The position numbers were made by a program, and so were the translations under genes. This document shows positions 21,519-32,536 of a DNA stretch of 64,000 bases, one piece after another. Source of the stretch: Fragilaria radians (lineage: Eukaryota > Bacillariophyta > Fragilariophyceae > Fragilariales > Fragilariaceae); NCBI GenBank assembly GCA_900642245.1, contig CAAAJI010000014.1, positions 425,956 through 489,955 on the forward strand. The letters run 5' to 3'. The stretch's first letter is position 1, and each line of letters opens with the position of its first letter. The notes under the pieces were generated by a model. It did no database searches. It was not told the DNA's origin and was given only the letters and a program-made list of their open reading frames with translations.

Positions 21519-21982
21519 NNNNNNNNNNNNNNNNNNNNNNNNNNNNNNNNNNNNNNNNNNNNNNNNNNNNNNNNNNNNNNNNNNNNNNNNNNNNNNNNNN
21601 NNNNNNNNNNNNNNNNNNNNNNNNNNNNNNNNNNNNNNNNNNNNNNNNNNNNNNNNNNNNNNNNNNNNNNNNNNNNNNNNNNNNNNNNNNNNNNNNNNNN
21701 NNNNNNNNNNNNNNNNNNNNNNNNNNNNNNNNNNNNNNNNNNNNNNNNNNNNNNNNNNNNNNNNNNNNNNNNNNNNNNNNNNNNNNNNNNNNNNNNNNNN
21801 NNNNNNNNNNNNNNNNNNNNNNNNNNNNNNNNNNNNNNNNNNNNNNNNNNNNNNNNNNNNNNNNNNNNNNNNNNNNNNNNNNNNNNNNNNNNNNNNNNNN
21901 NNNNNNNNNNNNNNNNNNNNNNNNNNNNNNNNNNNNNNNNNNNNNNNNNNNNNNNNNNNNNNNNNNNNNNNNNNNNNNNNNN
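21519..21982. other. Assembly gap (464 N)
   Basis: Run of unknown bases. Any translation through it is meaningless. Confidence 1.
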
Positions 21983-22566
21983 GTCATATCAATACGATAG
22001 GAATGACTATTTCAGATTCCTAAGTAACAAATAGGAATCTATCAAGATTCACGATTGATGAATCTAAGTCGTGAATCTAAGATCATAAAGTCTAAATGTT
22101 AAGTGTTGGATCTAACACGTAAGCTAAAGAGACTACGTGGTCAAGGAAACACGTTGCAATTGATTCACAAGAGATCTAGGATAAAGTAACTTTTTAGATC
22201 ATTTTTTACAATTTGTATAGACTCTTAGAGCAGCTTAGAGCACTACTTCGTTTAATCCCCTCTTTTGATCTTTGAATTTTACTGGGCTGTCAAGCTAGCT
22301 CAATTATGTTTTCTTACTCTTCAAGGATTTTGAATGTGGTGGTAGAAAGTTGTTAACCAAGGCAAGAGAGATAGAGACTTTGCCATAAACATTAGTTCCA
22401 ATCTTTAGAAAAGCTTGGTTAGAAGCCTTTTACATTGCAACGAGGAGTGATAACATCTTAAATCTGCCAAGACACCCAACTTTTCTTCGCAAGATGCTCT
22501 CTGATGTTGAGAGCAGAATCAAAAAAGTCTTCCAACGGTTGAAAAGAGTTGCTTACATTACAAATT
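21983..22566. other. Intergenic, no feature recognised
   Basis: About 580 bases after the gap with several short direct repetitions of GAATCTAAG-type words (about 22050-22085). No coding or RNA signal was found. Confidence 0.35.
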
Positions 22567-22696
22567 ATTGACATCTGATGCACATTTTCGCAAAAGGACA
22601 AACAGTTAACTTTAATGGTTGGTTAATGATCATTGACATCTGACGCACATTTTCGCAAAAGGACACACAGTTATCTTTAATGGTTGGTTAATGATC
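22567..22696 (+). repeat. 65-bp perfect-period tandem duplication, two units
   Basis: Units 22567-22631 and 22632-22696 start with ATTGACATCTGA and end with GGTTGGTTAATGATC. I count three or so substitutions between them. The short divergence implies a recent local duplication. Confidence 0.9.
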
Positions 22697-23542
22697 ATGC
22701 CCCTTTTTCCTTTCAACTGTATAATCATATAGCCTTACAGTCTCGAGGTGTAACTAATTTGTTAGCGGCACGGCAGGCTAGCTGGCATAGAGAATATCTA
22801 CACTACTAAAAAAGTTTTAAATCCGATCTGGCCGATGCTACCTTTGTGCGTTTTGTTAGTACAGTAATACTCGAGAAAGTGATCGAGTACGAGTACAGAG
22901 TCATGAGCGACTAAAATCAATAGGGATGTAGCTAATTCAAACAGTACATTAATAACTGCATCCTACTTTCATCCAGAATTATAAACTAGAATGTTGTCGA
23001 GACTTTCAAATGTAAACTGTAGAATATTTAATGCAATTGTCATTCAAATGCTACTGAAATGTGGATAGATCTAATTGCCGTATTAACGTGAAACTAAATG
23101 AAATTCCTTCAAAACAATGAAAAATTAAATAACACTATTCCTTTAAATCAAGGATTGGATCTTTTGTGCTTCTTAATCTTAAGTCTAATTTTAACTGGTT
23201 AAAAGGCATTAATCATATGGATCAAAAATATTGTTGTAACTTTGGAATGATTCTTATTGTATTAATCCTTCATTTGTCTAATTTTTTAAATTATCAAACA
23301 AGCAAAGAATACATTTCATTAAGTTATCAAAACAGCAATATTTACTTTGCACCAAAAGCTTTATTTTGATTTTTTCACCAACAATCTTTGACGTCCCAAT
23401 AACAGCAGCACCAATAACTTTTACATCGGTAGCGCAAGAAAAAGCTAAAATATGTCTTTAAACCATAGTTTTAATAGGAAATAAATCAAATGACTACCTC
23501 TACACCTTCATAATGCCATTGCTGAATCAATATTATAATGAT
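22697..23542. other. Intergenic, no feature recognised
   Basis: About 850 AT-rich bases between the 65-bp duplication and the dispersed repeat. A short frame at 23166-23369 has no family signal. Confidence 0.35.
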
Positions 23543-23928
23543 GTTGGATACAACTGTAGATTCCAATGACATGTTAGGTCAAGTAGTAAAACTTAAACAT
23601 TGTGTCATGTATCAGATTGTTTGACGTGCAAATTCTAGGTTCACAAAGAACCAATCATAAAAATCTGTGTGATAATTATTGCTGGAAATGCAAAAATTCA
23701 AAGATACATTTAAAATAGTTAACTCTGCAGAGCAAAGTAAGCACCGATGTTAGGTCAAGTAGTAAAACTTATATATTGTGTCATGTATCAGATTGTACTA
23801 GGTTTACATATAACAATCATAAAGATCTTTGTCATAATTATTGCTGGAAATGTAAAAATTTAAAGATATATTCTGTTTGTAAAGTAAAGTAGGTAACTCT
23901 GCGTAGCAAAGCAAGCACCAACTACTAG
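23543..23928 (+). repeat. Dispersed repeat, right copy (two tandem units)
   Basis: Unit 1 is about 23543-23735 and unit 2 about 23736-23928. Both contain ATGTTAGGTCAAGTAGTAAA, a TGTGTCATGTATCAGATTG block, ATAATTATTGCTGGAAATG, and an AACTCTGC-GAGCAAAG core. Unit 1 stops after AAGTAAGCACC, and unit 2 runs to CTACTAG followed by T. The family also occurs at 1-284. The common CTAG-T end after a short GC-rich hairpin-like core is compatible with a Helitron 3' end, but no transposase or 5' end was found. Confidence 0.75.
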
Positions 23929-24898
23929 TATATATTTAAAAAAATTTGAAGCGTGGAATAGCTTCAATAACGCTAAGGATATGGCAACTAATCAGCAGCC
24001 CCTGGCAATGACGCTTCCGCTTTTCTGCAAAATGGTATATCGATGAGAATCCATTCCTTCATCATATTTCATCACTACTGCGTGAAGTTAATTGGTAGGT
24101 ATCTCTCATAATGATGCCAAAGTTAAAACGCTGGCGGAAACTCAAGACAATATGTAAACTTCTCTGTAAAACGCCGTGTTAGAACTTGGTATTGAATGTC
24201 AACAACCCTCTTGCCATCATAAATCTTATGAATATATAGTTGTCATATAATCTTCCACCGACAGGCTTAATCATTCATGCTCATGAAAAACCATACCTTG
24301 AGGAGGCCTTTAAGGATAACCAAAAGAAAGAAAAGGATATGTGATCAAAACTTTTTATAATTAATCTAATCAAATTTGGTTCATGTTTCAAGGCTTTGGA
24401 GCTTGCGAGAAAGGACGTAGGATAAACTCAGCAAAGACAAATGATCAACTAAAAACTGCATGTGATGCAAGAATAAAGTGATTGAATCAAATAGAATTGT
24501 CATAGACAAAATGAACAACACCTTCACTGGTTTGAGAGCGTAATACACTCAAAGTAAGTTTTGCACGGAGAAGATAAAACAAGAAAGAATGTTGAATGTG
24601 CTTGGTTTTCGATGGTGTGCCATCTAATCAAAACATAAACTGTTAATTTAGAGTTCGATCGAATTTGCCCCAAATATTCCGTCATGAAAGAATGACTTTG
24701 GAATCTATTTGAGTTGAAATTAATGAAAAGTTTCAAGGAACTATTTGGAGTTACACTGAAAGGGTGAATATAGACTACGTCAATACGATAATGAAATAAC
24801 AGTTATATTGGAAAGTTAAGCTCTTGGATTCAGAGATTGACAGACTTGATGTTGCATGATATTGACTTTCGGAAAGCATGTAACTTTCAAGCGTTGCC
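23929..24898. other. Intergenic, downstream of the F-box-like gene
   Basis: About 970 bases, including the presumed 3' UTR of the minus-strand gene. A 70-codon frame at 24524-24736 shows no recognisable content. Confidence 0.35.
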
Positions 24899-26032
24899 TT
24901 AGTCTATTCCAAATTTTACAACGCAGGTAGGGGGCACAACCATTCCAAAGAAAGGATATTGTCCCACAATAAATTCATCACCGGGTATCGATATATCTCT
25001 GCTCTCTTCAAGAAGTGGATCACTTGGACGGACACCATTTCCGTGATAGCCATTGCGGCATTCCAAAATCTCTAAAGTAGGGCAGACACAATGCCGGAGG
25101 TAGAAACCGTTTGGGAGATGAAAGAGCGATATTCTACGCAAGGATATTGAATATACTTTGAAATTCGTCGAGAAAAGGTACGGGATTCTATGTGAGTTGA
25201 CTCCTGAAGCCCTTAACGTCAATTCTTCTAGATTTCTCATACGCGAAAGGCGTTCAGAGAGATGATGCAAACCTGGGCTTGTGTTGATACGTGCTTTAGA
25301 AATGAAAGATAATTTCAAATCAAAGTGCTTTAATTTCGGGATACTGAACAAAGCATCGTGTGCGTCATCCCATACCATGGGATTTATCAAAATAGAAATC
25401 TTCAAGCGGACTAGTGAATTAAACATAGGAAGCGCAATAAAGCTTGTGACACTCAATCTGGAAAATTCCGGAGGGATCTTCACGTAATCTTCAATCTTAC
25501 AAGAGGATGGCTGAATATACCTACTAGGCACTGGACGCGCTGGAAGATTTAGCGTAAGGTCTTCTATACTATCCGATTGAAAATTAATGCTTAGTAGAGC
25601 TGCAAGTAGGTCAAAATCATTGTAGCCTCCGTTAACATGAAAGCCTTGAAGTTTGACTCGATGTTTGGATAGTAACAAAATGGTATGAAAAGTTTTGGAA
25701 GGACAAGTACAACTGACCATGTTCATACAGATTCTCATTTCAGGTAGGACTGACGTTATCAGCACCTTTTGTATCGATTTACTGACGCTTGTGATGCTTC
25801 TTAGATCATGAATCGCATCATCCCAGTTCGTATTCATTCCCTCAAATAGAAAGGATAAGATTATGGCTATTATTACCTCTGGAAGATCATCGAATGAACT
25901 GCTACGACAAGTCGAGAGGATTGAATCTTTGCTGTCAAAGTATAGGATTGCTGAGTTATCTACAGGCATGAATGCATTGCAAAAGTTGCCCTTCAACCTT
26001 GCGATAAGCGGTGGGCAACCTCCGACTTCCAT
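24899..26032 (-). CDS. F-box-like protein with leucine-rich C-terminal region
   Basis: 377 residues from an ATG at 26030-26032. Residues about 47-95 (FDDLPEVIIAIILSFL, then a DLRSITSVSKSIQKVL helix) fit the F-box pattern of LPxEIxxxIxxFL followed by xxxVSKxF. The remainder has irregular leucine-rich segments such as LKHFDLKLSFISKA, MRNLEELTLRASGV and CPTLEILECRNG. These are typical of degenerate LRRs in F-box proteins. Such proteins select substrates for SCF ubiquitin ligases. The F-box is divergent, so the SCF role is an inference. No signal peptide or intron is seen. Confidence 0.65.
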   Translation of the reverse strand: MEVGGCPPLIARLKGNFCNAFMPVDNSAILYFDSKDSILSTCRSSSFDDLPEVIIAIILSFLFEGMNTNWDDAIHDLRSITSVSKSIQKVLITSVLPEMRICMNMVSCTCPSKTFHTILLLSKHRVKLQGFHVNGGYNDFDLLAALLSINFQSDSIEDLTLNLPARPVPSRYIQPSSCKIEDYVKIPPEFSRLSVTSFIALPMFNSLVRLKISILINPMVWDDAHDALFSIPKLKHFDLKLSFISKARINTSPGLHHLSERLSRMRNLEELTLRASGVNSHRIPYLFSTNFKVYSISLRRISLFHLPNGFYLRHCVCPTLEILECRNGYHGNGVRPSDPLLEESRDISIPGDEFIVGQYPFFGMVVPPTCVVKFGID

Positions 26033-27559
26033 CTTTTGTGCAAGTTTTTCGTGATAGACTTTTTGACTCAGAATCTACATACAACGAGCCTTCTTCAGGT
26101 TGCACCTTGCGTCAACGTTTTGATGATTCAGTTAGAACGAGGCAATAGCAACCTTTTCTTATGTAGAAAATTCAGTATTCATATTAAGTACTACAAATTA
26201 TATACGAAGACCGGTTGCTGACGATATTCAAAAGAACCCGGAAAGGCGATAGAGAAAGGAAGTTACTACGTGGTGACATCACACTTAAGAAATTATATGG
26301 CATGTAGAAAAAACGGAAAATGTTGAGACAAGAATTCATAACCTAAATTTATTCTGAAAGCGACTAAACAGCTGTGAAAAAAGGGGTTTCGTTTTTTCAC
26401 AGGGATTTCTGTTTTTAACATACCATAAAACACAAATTATGAAATAATCTATTCGCCGTATACTTTACTGTAAGTATAAAAAATACTCGTTGTACGCCAA
26501 ATTGCTATCACGCTTAATGAGGTTGCGTTCATATATGACATTTGAACCTTCAAACTTTTTGGTTTCCCATGAATGCCCATACCCACACAAGCTTGCGTTA
26601 ATATCACTAATCATTAATGTGTGATTTGGATATGTAAATGACCGCATGGAAATGTCTAGTCAAGGGTAGAAGCAAGAAATTGCTTTCCTACTGAAACATT
26701 CATCAGGCAGATGTCCAATTTGAACAATGCTGTATCAAGATAGCTTATTCATACAGCGTCTTCAGTATAGTGAGTTAGAGCTACCATTTAGGAATTTTAC
26801 GGGTGTGACACAATCTCTAATGAAAAATTTCGAGACGCAAAACATTTCTTACATACACCCTAAATCAGTTCATAGTCCATGGATAGATATCAAGTAAACC
26901 TTTTAAAAGCTTTCATTTGAAACCCTAGCTAATCAATTAAGAGTTAAATGGATTATTAATTTGTACATTAACTCAATGCCTATATCCTTTTATCCCTTGG
27001 AATATCCCAATCTATGAAGCTTGACTAAAAATCGGAATGAGCAAGTTTACTTGCTAGAGCAGCGAACATTTTGAAGACTCAACAGAGATTGCCTTCAATT
27101 CTCAGCATATCCGCAATTGTCGATCCTGAAATGCATCTTAGATTCACCATATCATGTAGGCTCGAATACCATGTACTTGCATGAGAAAAATGAACCACTT
27201 ATTCCACTGGGAAGAGAATGCTTCAAATATGTGGTTATGAAAAATGTAATTGTGGAAAACACAACATTTCAAAAAGGAACACAATGCAGTGCCAGACACC
27301 TTTGTTCTCCTTTCTCCGATGAGAATTCCAGACTGAGCCTCTTTATCATTAATCAATCAAACTCAAGGTAAGTCAGCTTGGACAATGCGGTTAAGAAATG
27401 TTGAAGAATATAACTAAGATTTAACATTTGACGCTGTATGAAGATTTTGAAGTGTGTGATGATTGTGATTTTGCAAATGCAAAGCAAAAGAGATTAAAAA
27501 AGCGTTTGATAGGAAGCATCAAGATTCCCGCAGAAAGGATTCATGGATATTCGTTTCTT
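26033..27559. other. Intergenic, no feature recognised
   Basis: About 1.5 kb. It holds the promoter side of the F-box-like gene, then AT-rich sequence with overlapping short frames on both strands (for example about 27117-27371) that lack family signals. Gag-like remains of the next element could start here but are not recognisable. Confidence 0.35.
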
Positions 27560-28196
27560 AAATAATGAAGTTTTGGAGGTGCCAAATGATGGGCACTCAT
27601 CGTGGATGATTATTGGACTCTAGCGGGCGCTTCTTTCTCAAAATCATGGCTGATTTAAAGGTCGAGATAATTCATGTATTGATAGACTTCAAGATTTATG
27701 GCTTTAAAGTTTAGCTGTTTGTTGTGACAAGGCTGCTGACAATTAATCAATGAATGATGATAATAGAGTGTAAACTTTGAAGTTAATTATGAATTTTCAG
27801 GACCAAGAACTTCTCAGAGGAACAGCAAGGTTGAGAGAAAGTTTCAAACTTTCTACGGTAGAGCTTGCTTAATACTAAATAGTGCTGGTTAATAGGATGA
27901 ACTCAGGAAAAATATTTGGGCAGGATTCAACATGGCAAATACGTATCTCTCAAATATCATAGCCACAAAATCAAAGAGAAAAGATGCATATGAGTGACTT
28001 TATGGATTTAATCCAAAACTTAATTCAAGGCCAAGAACGTTCGGAGAGATAGGAGTTGTCACAACAAAGGATGATATTCTGGGCAAGTCAAGAACATTAG
28101 AAACTGCCTGGAAGATTGCTGGTTATATTGCAAGAGATCCATTTTGGATGTTGATTCTTGAAACTCTCGGGATTGTTAATTCAAGAGATATTGTTT

Positions 28197-28218
28197 GGTT
28201 AGGGGTTAGGGGTTAGGG
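28197..28218 (+). repeat. Telomere-like GGGGTTA tract
   Basis: Three consecutive TTAGGG-containing units with a 7-base period lie directly after the integrase-end coding remnant NSRDIVWL. The reading TGG TTA GGG belongs to the old coding sequence. Local expansion of a coding GGTTAGG word is therefore as likely as capture of telomeric DNA. Confidence 0.8.
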
Positions 28219-28485
28219 TGATAGATAAGGATCAAGAGAAAGTGTGTGTCAACGAAAACGTGTATCGAGAGTTGAAAAGGACAGATTAGTTCAATCCTCA
28301 AGCAAGAAATGCTGCTAAAGTATACAACTTGAATAATCTAATAATGCTCGTTTCTCTGCCAACATAATTAAGGACCCAACTACGTTAGAGGAAGCGTGGA
28401 ATTGTAGTGATGAGATTCAAATGAAGAAGTGTGCTCTTTGCGAGAATTCAGATAGAAAAATTATGTCCTATTTTAAGGAAATGAT

Positions 28486-28886
28486 GAAAAACTACTCTTG
28501 TTTTCTAATCGTGAAAGATTGAAGTCTTGACTGACTAATTTTTCATTATGATAATATATTTTAGAACAGTCTTTTATTTATTATCTTTTGACTATGCCAG
28601 CATTGACTTCTCGTTATTTAGAGCTAAACATTTTAATTATTAAAAGGTTCGTGAGACACATGTGATTTATTATCACCTACATTTCAGAGACCTTGGATTA
28701 GTATCATCTAAAATTTGCGAACGGAAAAAATAACAAATATTATCATTGTCATTTGTTGTTTTTTAGATGTGCTAACATATCTGATATTTTTATCATCTAG
28801 ATTAGCATGTACTAGCAACACTGGGCGTCGCCAACTGTTGGTACAAAATAACATCTCTTGAATTAATCTCTTTTATAGATTAATTC
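28486..28886. other. About 400-bp insertion splitting the copia RT remnant
   Basis: The RT sequence stops after about 28485 (SYFKEMMKN) and resumes at about 28887 (GVFNLNRKIPKERR). The intervening 400 bases have no RT similarity. The right edge is a 10-bp inverted repeat, GAATTAATCT at 28860-28869 and AGATTAATTC at 28877-28886, around a 7-base loop. It may be a later small insertion. No target duplication was identified. Confidence 0.45.
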
Positions 28887-29112
28887 GGTGTGTTTAACTT
28901 AAATAGAAAAATTCCCAAAGAGAGAAGATGCATTGAATGCAAGTGGATTTTTAAAATTAAACAAAATGGACTTTTACGCAAGATTAACAAAAATGCTGTT
29001 CCTTCTATTAACGATGTCCGTTCAAGATTTTACTTATTAAGAAACTTTTTTGGAGTATGAAAGCATCAATTATCAATATTGAAACGGTACTTACATGCAC
29101 GTTTGACTTGAT

Positions 29113-30636
29113 GTAGATGATGGGCCTAATAAAGTGTAATTCTAAGAGAAACAAGTTTTTTAAAAGTATTTGAAGGATTTCAATGACATTGTCGGTGCAA
29201 TTTTCATGGGCGGAAATTCATCAACTGGCGTTAGAACTTCGTTGGAAAATTCATTCAGGATGACTTTTAAAATATCGAGTTCTCACTTTTGAGAAGCTTG
29301 CAAAGTGGATTATTATTCATCATTGAAATCGACTAACAAAATATTCTTTATCATCATCCAAATGGACAGTTTAAGTGTTAATGTCCGTGGCTGTCCGTGA
29401 ATACATGCTTAGAATATGGAATATCAATATTCTCTATGTCTACTTGTAATTGTAGTGAGATCCTTTTCTGATACCTTAGTAAAGTATTTGCAGAATTATT
29501 ATTGCTGAGAATTTTCCTATTTTAAATTTAAGAAGTTTTGAGATAAATGAGGGTCAATTAATCAAATGACTTCATATTGATCATACGTAAGTCTCCAAAG
29601 CCAACTAGCATGACAGTAGCATAGACAGATCTTTGCAATAAAAGAAGACAACTGTAGTACGAAGGAATCAATGACTACTTCAAATCATGAATTTGCCTGG
29701 CATACCAATTTGAAAGATGATAGCCAACAATCATCAATGTTGAATCTAAGCTTCTGTTTTTGAACTAAAGAAGGGGATATTCATGGTGAATCCTATTGGC
29801 GTGGATGAGGAAAAGAATAAGTGACTTTCTTGAGGTGTCTTTGATCCAAAGGGCTAACTTTTTCATGTGACATTGTTTAATTCACGGATGGGTTGTGGCT
29901 TAAAAGGTAGCCAAGAAAATGATTGCTATTGGATTATGCATGTTTCTCTTGGAAATATTGCTTCACCGTAGATGTCATGTCATTATGTATTTGTGAAAGT
30001 GCATATAACAGGTTTTGTCTAAATATATGACAAGTTATATGACCCTGAAATTTTACCCAAGGGTGCATATACAGTTTTTTGTTTAATAATTGACTTGTGA
30101 ATGCACAATACGGCTTACACGAATGGAATCACTGAGTTGCCCAGCTGTAGGTTAATCTAACAATTCCTGGTATACTCAAGATTCTGAAAGCTTTTCGAGA
30201 TGCGCCTCAAATGCCTCTTTTGTAGTGGCTGACCATGGATCCAGACAGCATGTTTTGAAAGAATCCGCAATCCAACCCGATTCCTTCTGTTTTAGGTGTT
30301 CTACTCATATTTGCTTTCACTATTTCTTTCAAGGCATTCAATTGACGATTTGATCCATAATTGTTTGAAGTCAACAAAGATGAATTTGTCAAAAGTACAA
30401 AATCCATAAACATGCAGTGAACTTTTCATTTTAGTTATTGTATATACGTGATGGCATTTGTTTCAAAACAGCTATTGTGAATTTAAACTATGAGCACTTT
30501 CTGAATTTCATCAGCTCGTTTCATGTGAAGGTTGGTCAAAAAATTACATCAAGAAATAGGACACGAGGGAAAAAAAAACAGCACTATGCACGATATTCTT
30601 GATGATATGGGTAATTGGGAATGGAAAATATTGCCC
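29113..30636. other. Intergenic, possibly further copia debris
   Basis: About 1.5 kb following the RT remnant. It may include the rest of the decayed element, but no RNase H motif is convincing. A short frame at 30207-30413 is without recognisable content. Confidence 0.35.
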
Positions 30637-30969
30637 TTATCGCTCTCGCTCTCGTTCAATTCGTGCCCACGTGGCTCTGTCAGCCTCTGCAAATTTATTT
30701 TGAATTTGTTGCACACAGTCTCTTCCTGTGACTAACATTCTTGCAATGATCAGTGGATCAGTCTCATCCTTCGAAGCCTCGAATTCTTTCCTAGCTTCTG
30801 ATTTCAATCGATGATTCCAATGGAGTCCCGTGGAGTCATCGACCCAATGAAAGGCTTTCGCTGTTCGCAATATTTCTCTGTACAAGCTTAGGGCTTCTTT
30901 TCGGGTATTGCTCGCTGAAAAGTGTTTAAGAGATTGCTTGGCTGTAGGGATCCACAAATTTGGGGGCAT
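30637..30969 (-). CDS. LYR-motif (Complex1_LYR) mitochondrial-type protein
   Basis: 110 residues from an ATG at 30967-30969. LYR proteins are small helical adaptors of mitochondria that bind acyl carrier protein and help with Fe-S cluster delivery or respiratory complex assembly. The motif L29-Y30-R31 begins ALSLYREILRTAKAF. It is followed by a second helix, LKSEARKEFEASKDETDPL, and a third, IARMLVTGRDCVQQIQNKF. Length and helix order fit the family. The protein ends in an acidic/basic ERERER tail encoded by a short CGCTCT repeat. Which LYRM subfamily it belongs to is not decidable here. The gene is divergent from the sulfotransferase-like gene, 244 bp away. Confidence 0.85.
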   Translation of the reverse strand: MPPNLWIPTAKQSLKHFSASNTRKEALSLYREILRTAKAFHWVDDSTGLHWNHRLKSEARKEFEASKDETDPLIIARMLVTGRDCVQQIQNKFAEADRATWARIERERER

Positions 30970-31213
30970 CGAGATAGCGTTCTGGTAAAGTTTTTCCTCC
31001 TTTACGAGATAACGACTCGTTGTTGTGTATTAAAATGTAACTTTTCTTGACATGCAGTACGATTCGTGCAGTACCGTATCATATCGCAAAATTCTCGATT
31101 GATTTCTTGGTCTCGTGCACAAATTGTAATCGCAAATTCTCAACCAAACAGACAGATTATGTCATATATGAAATAAGAATGGACTTGGTTACCCTCAATG
31201 TGACTGCGGTAAA
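30970..31213. promoter_or_regulatory. Compact divergent promoter region (244 bp)
   Basis: The whole space between two divergent start codons must hold both promoters and both 5' UTRs. I recognise no certain core element. CAT and TCGTGCA-like words recur near 31060-31120. Confidence 0.5.
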
Positions 31214-32536
31214 ATGAGAATAGGAATCACATTTTCTTTTTTCTTCATATTTTATATCTGTGTTTTTATTTACCTCAACTGGCTTCAGATTCTCGAGGTG
31301 CCGTCAAGTCACATGAACCAACATGAACCCAAGGTTTATCTATCATCTAAACCTATGCTGATTTATCATCCAGGGCCCCCAAAGATGGGAACTACATCAC
31401 TTCAATGTGCGCTAGCAGAATTACGAAACTCATTATTAACTGATGGCTACTTTTATGCAGGTAAATTTCCAAAGAAATTCTGTCTCGGAATGGCAAATCC
31501 TGAAATCAAGGACCTCGATTGCCTTTTTAATATTACGTGTCAGTCAATATCACAGAGCTTATGCAAAAAATCAGGTTGTGCAATTGATTCGCTGACTTCT
31601 CTAAGGACTAAAGTTGATGCTTTGTATCGAGAAGGAATAAATATAATTATAAGTGATGAGACTCATTCGATATTTCATGAGAAAATCTCCCACTCTGGTA
31701 TTCCTCAATTGCTATTTCTTGACATTTTTTCCAATTGGACGAAACACCTCGTTGTCGGTTATCGTTGGTATTGGCAATTTTGGTTGTCTTCTCGCGGTGA
31801 GTTAAATGGAGTATTTAAAGCTGATCGTAAACGGCCTTTAGGTTGGAAAGACCGGCGACTACATTCCCTGCTGACTTTGCTTCAAGAAGAGACTTCAACA
31901 TCTAGTCTCCTTTCGCCACACACCAGCAGTACTTTAAAGTCATACGGTAAATATTTCGATCAGATTTCAATTCTAAGCATTCATGACAACGATGATATTA
32001 TTCAATCTTTTTTATGCCAAATACTTCAGGCATCTTACACATGTGAAAACTATCAACCTCTATCTGAGCATTTCAACCCGTCAAATGACGTCATGATACT
32101 GACAGATATAGATCGACTGGTTATGGAATCACAGCATTGGATTAATACAACCAAAAACTCCCGTACAAACGTTGTTCATACTCTCTTTCAAATGTACATA
32201 ACGCAAAGAGATTTGGGTCATTTCTTTCAGCAGAATCAAAACGATAATGATTTTTTGGAATGTGCCACTCGTACCATGAAGCAACGCCTTCTGGACAAAT
32301 CGTTAGATGAAGAAAAAAGAATATTTCCCCAAATTTCCAACCGAGAGCACATCCAAAAGTTTTGGGCAACAAGATTCTGTTCCTTGAATATATCGCTTAT
32401 TCTTGCTACTGAGGAATGGCGTAATAGAATGCTAAGTTTATTCTCGTACTCTTCTGAAATAAATTCTTCATTGCGTAGGAGGACACTTTTCAAATACCTC
32501 TATCTCTCCATACAGACTACATTACTATACAGTTAG
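31214..32536 (+). CDS. Type II membrane protein, sulfotransferase-like
   Basis: 440 residues, single exon. A signal anchor (FFFIFYICVFIYLNWLQIL, about 9-28) is followed by the motif Y51-HPGPPKMGTTSLQ. This matches the 5'-phosphosulfate-binding loop of membrane sulfotransferases (HxGPxKTGTTSLQ), with Met in place of the usual Thr/Ala. Further on are IIISDETHSIF and LVVGYRWYWQFWLSS. The second resembles the 3'-phosphate-binding segment (VxxxYRRxxxWLxS). These proteins transfer sulfate from PAPS to glycans or proteins in the Golgi lumen. Several NxS/T sites lie in the lumenal part. Acceptor unknown. Related sequences of uncertain activity are numerous in diatoms. Confidence 0.7.
   Translation: MRIGITFSFFFIFYICVFIYLNWLQILEVPSSHMNQHEPKVYLSSKPMLIYHPGPPKMGTTSLQCALAELRNSLLTDGYFYAGKFPKKFCLGMANPEIKDLDCLFNITCQSISQSLCKKSGCAIDSLTSLRTKVDALYREGINIIISDETHSIFHEKISHSGIPQLLFLDIFSNWTKHLVVGYRWYWQFWLSSRGELNGVFKADRKRPLGWKDRRLHSLLTLLQEETSTSSLLSPHTSSTLKSYGKYFDQISILSIHDNDDIIQSFLCQILQASYTCENYQPLSEHFNPSNDVMILTDIDRLVMESQHWINTTKNSRTNVVHTLFQMYITQRDLGHFFQQNQNDNDFLECATRTMKQRLLDKSLDEEKRIFPQISNREHIQKFWATRFCSLNISLILATEEWRNRMLSLFSYSSEINSSLRRRTLFKYLYLSIQTTLLYS

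Larger units (their letters stand above)
27560..29112 (+). mobile_element. Second decayed Ty1/copia (CoDi-like) retrotransposon, integrase to reverse transcriptase
   Basis: Traces run in the right order on the + strand. A weak integrase catalytic segment comes first (HSSWMII, about 27590; VCCDKAADNQ, about 27720). Then NYEFSGPRTSQRNSKVERK and FQTFYGRACLILNSAG (about 27785-27890) match the conserved integrase end around its catalytic Glu. RPRTFGEIGVV is near 28035, followed by GYIARDPFW and NSRDIVWLG. The RT linker TTLEEAWNCSDE is near 28381. After a 400-bp interruption comes IPKERRCIECKWIFKIKQNG (about 28909-28970), and INIETVLTCTFDL (about 29070-29112). Stops and shifts make it non-functional. 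It is related to the 10882-12931 element: both share an EEAWN/DEAWN linker. Confidence 0.85.
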
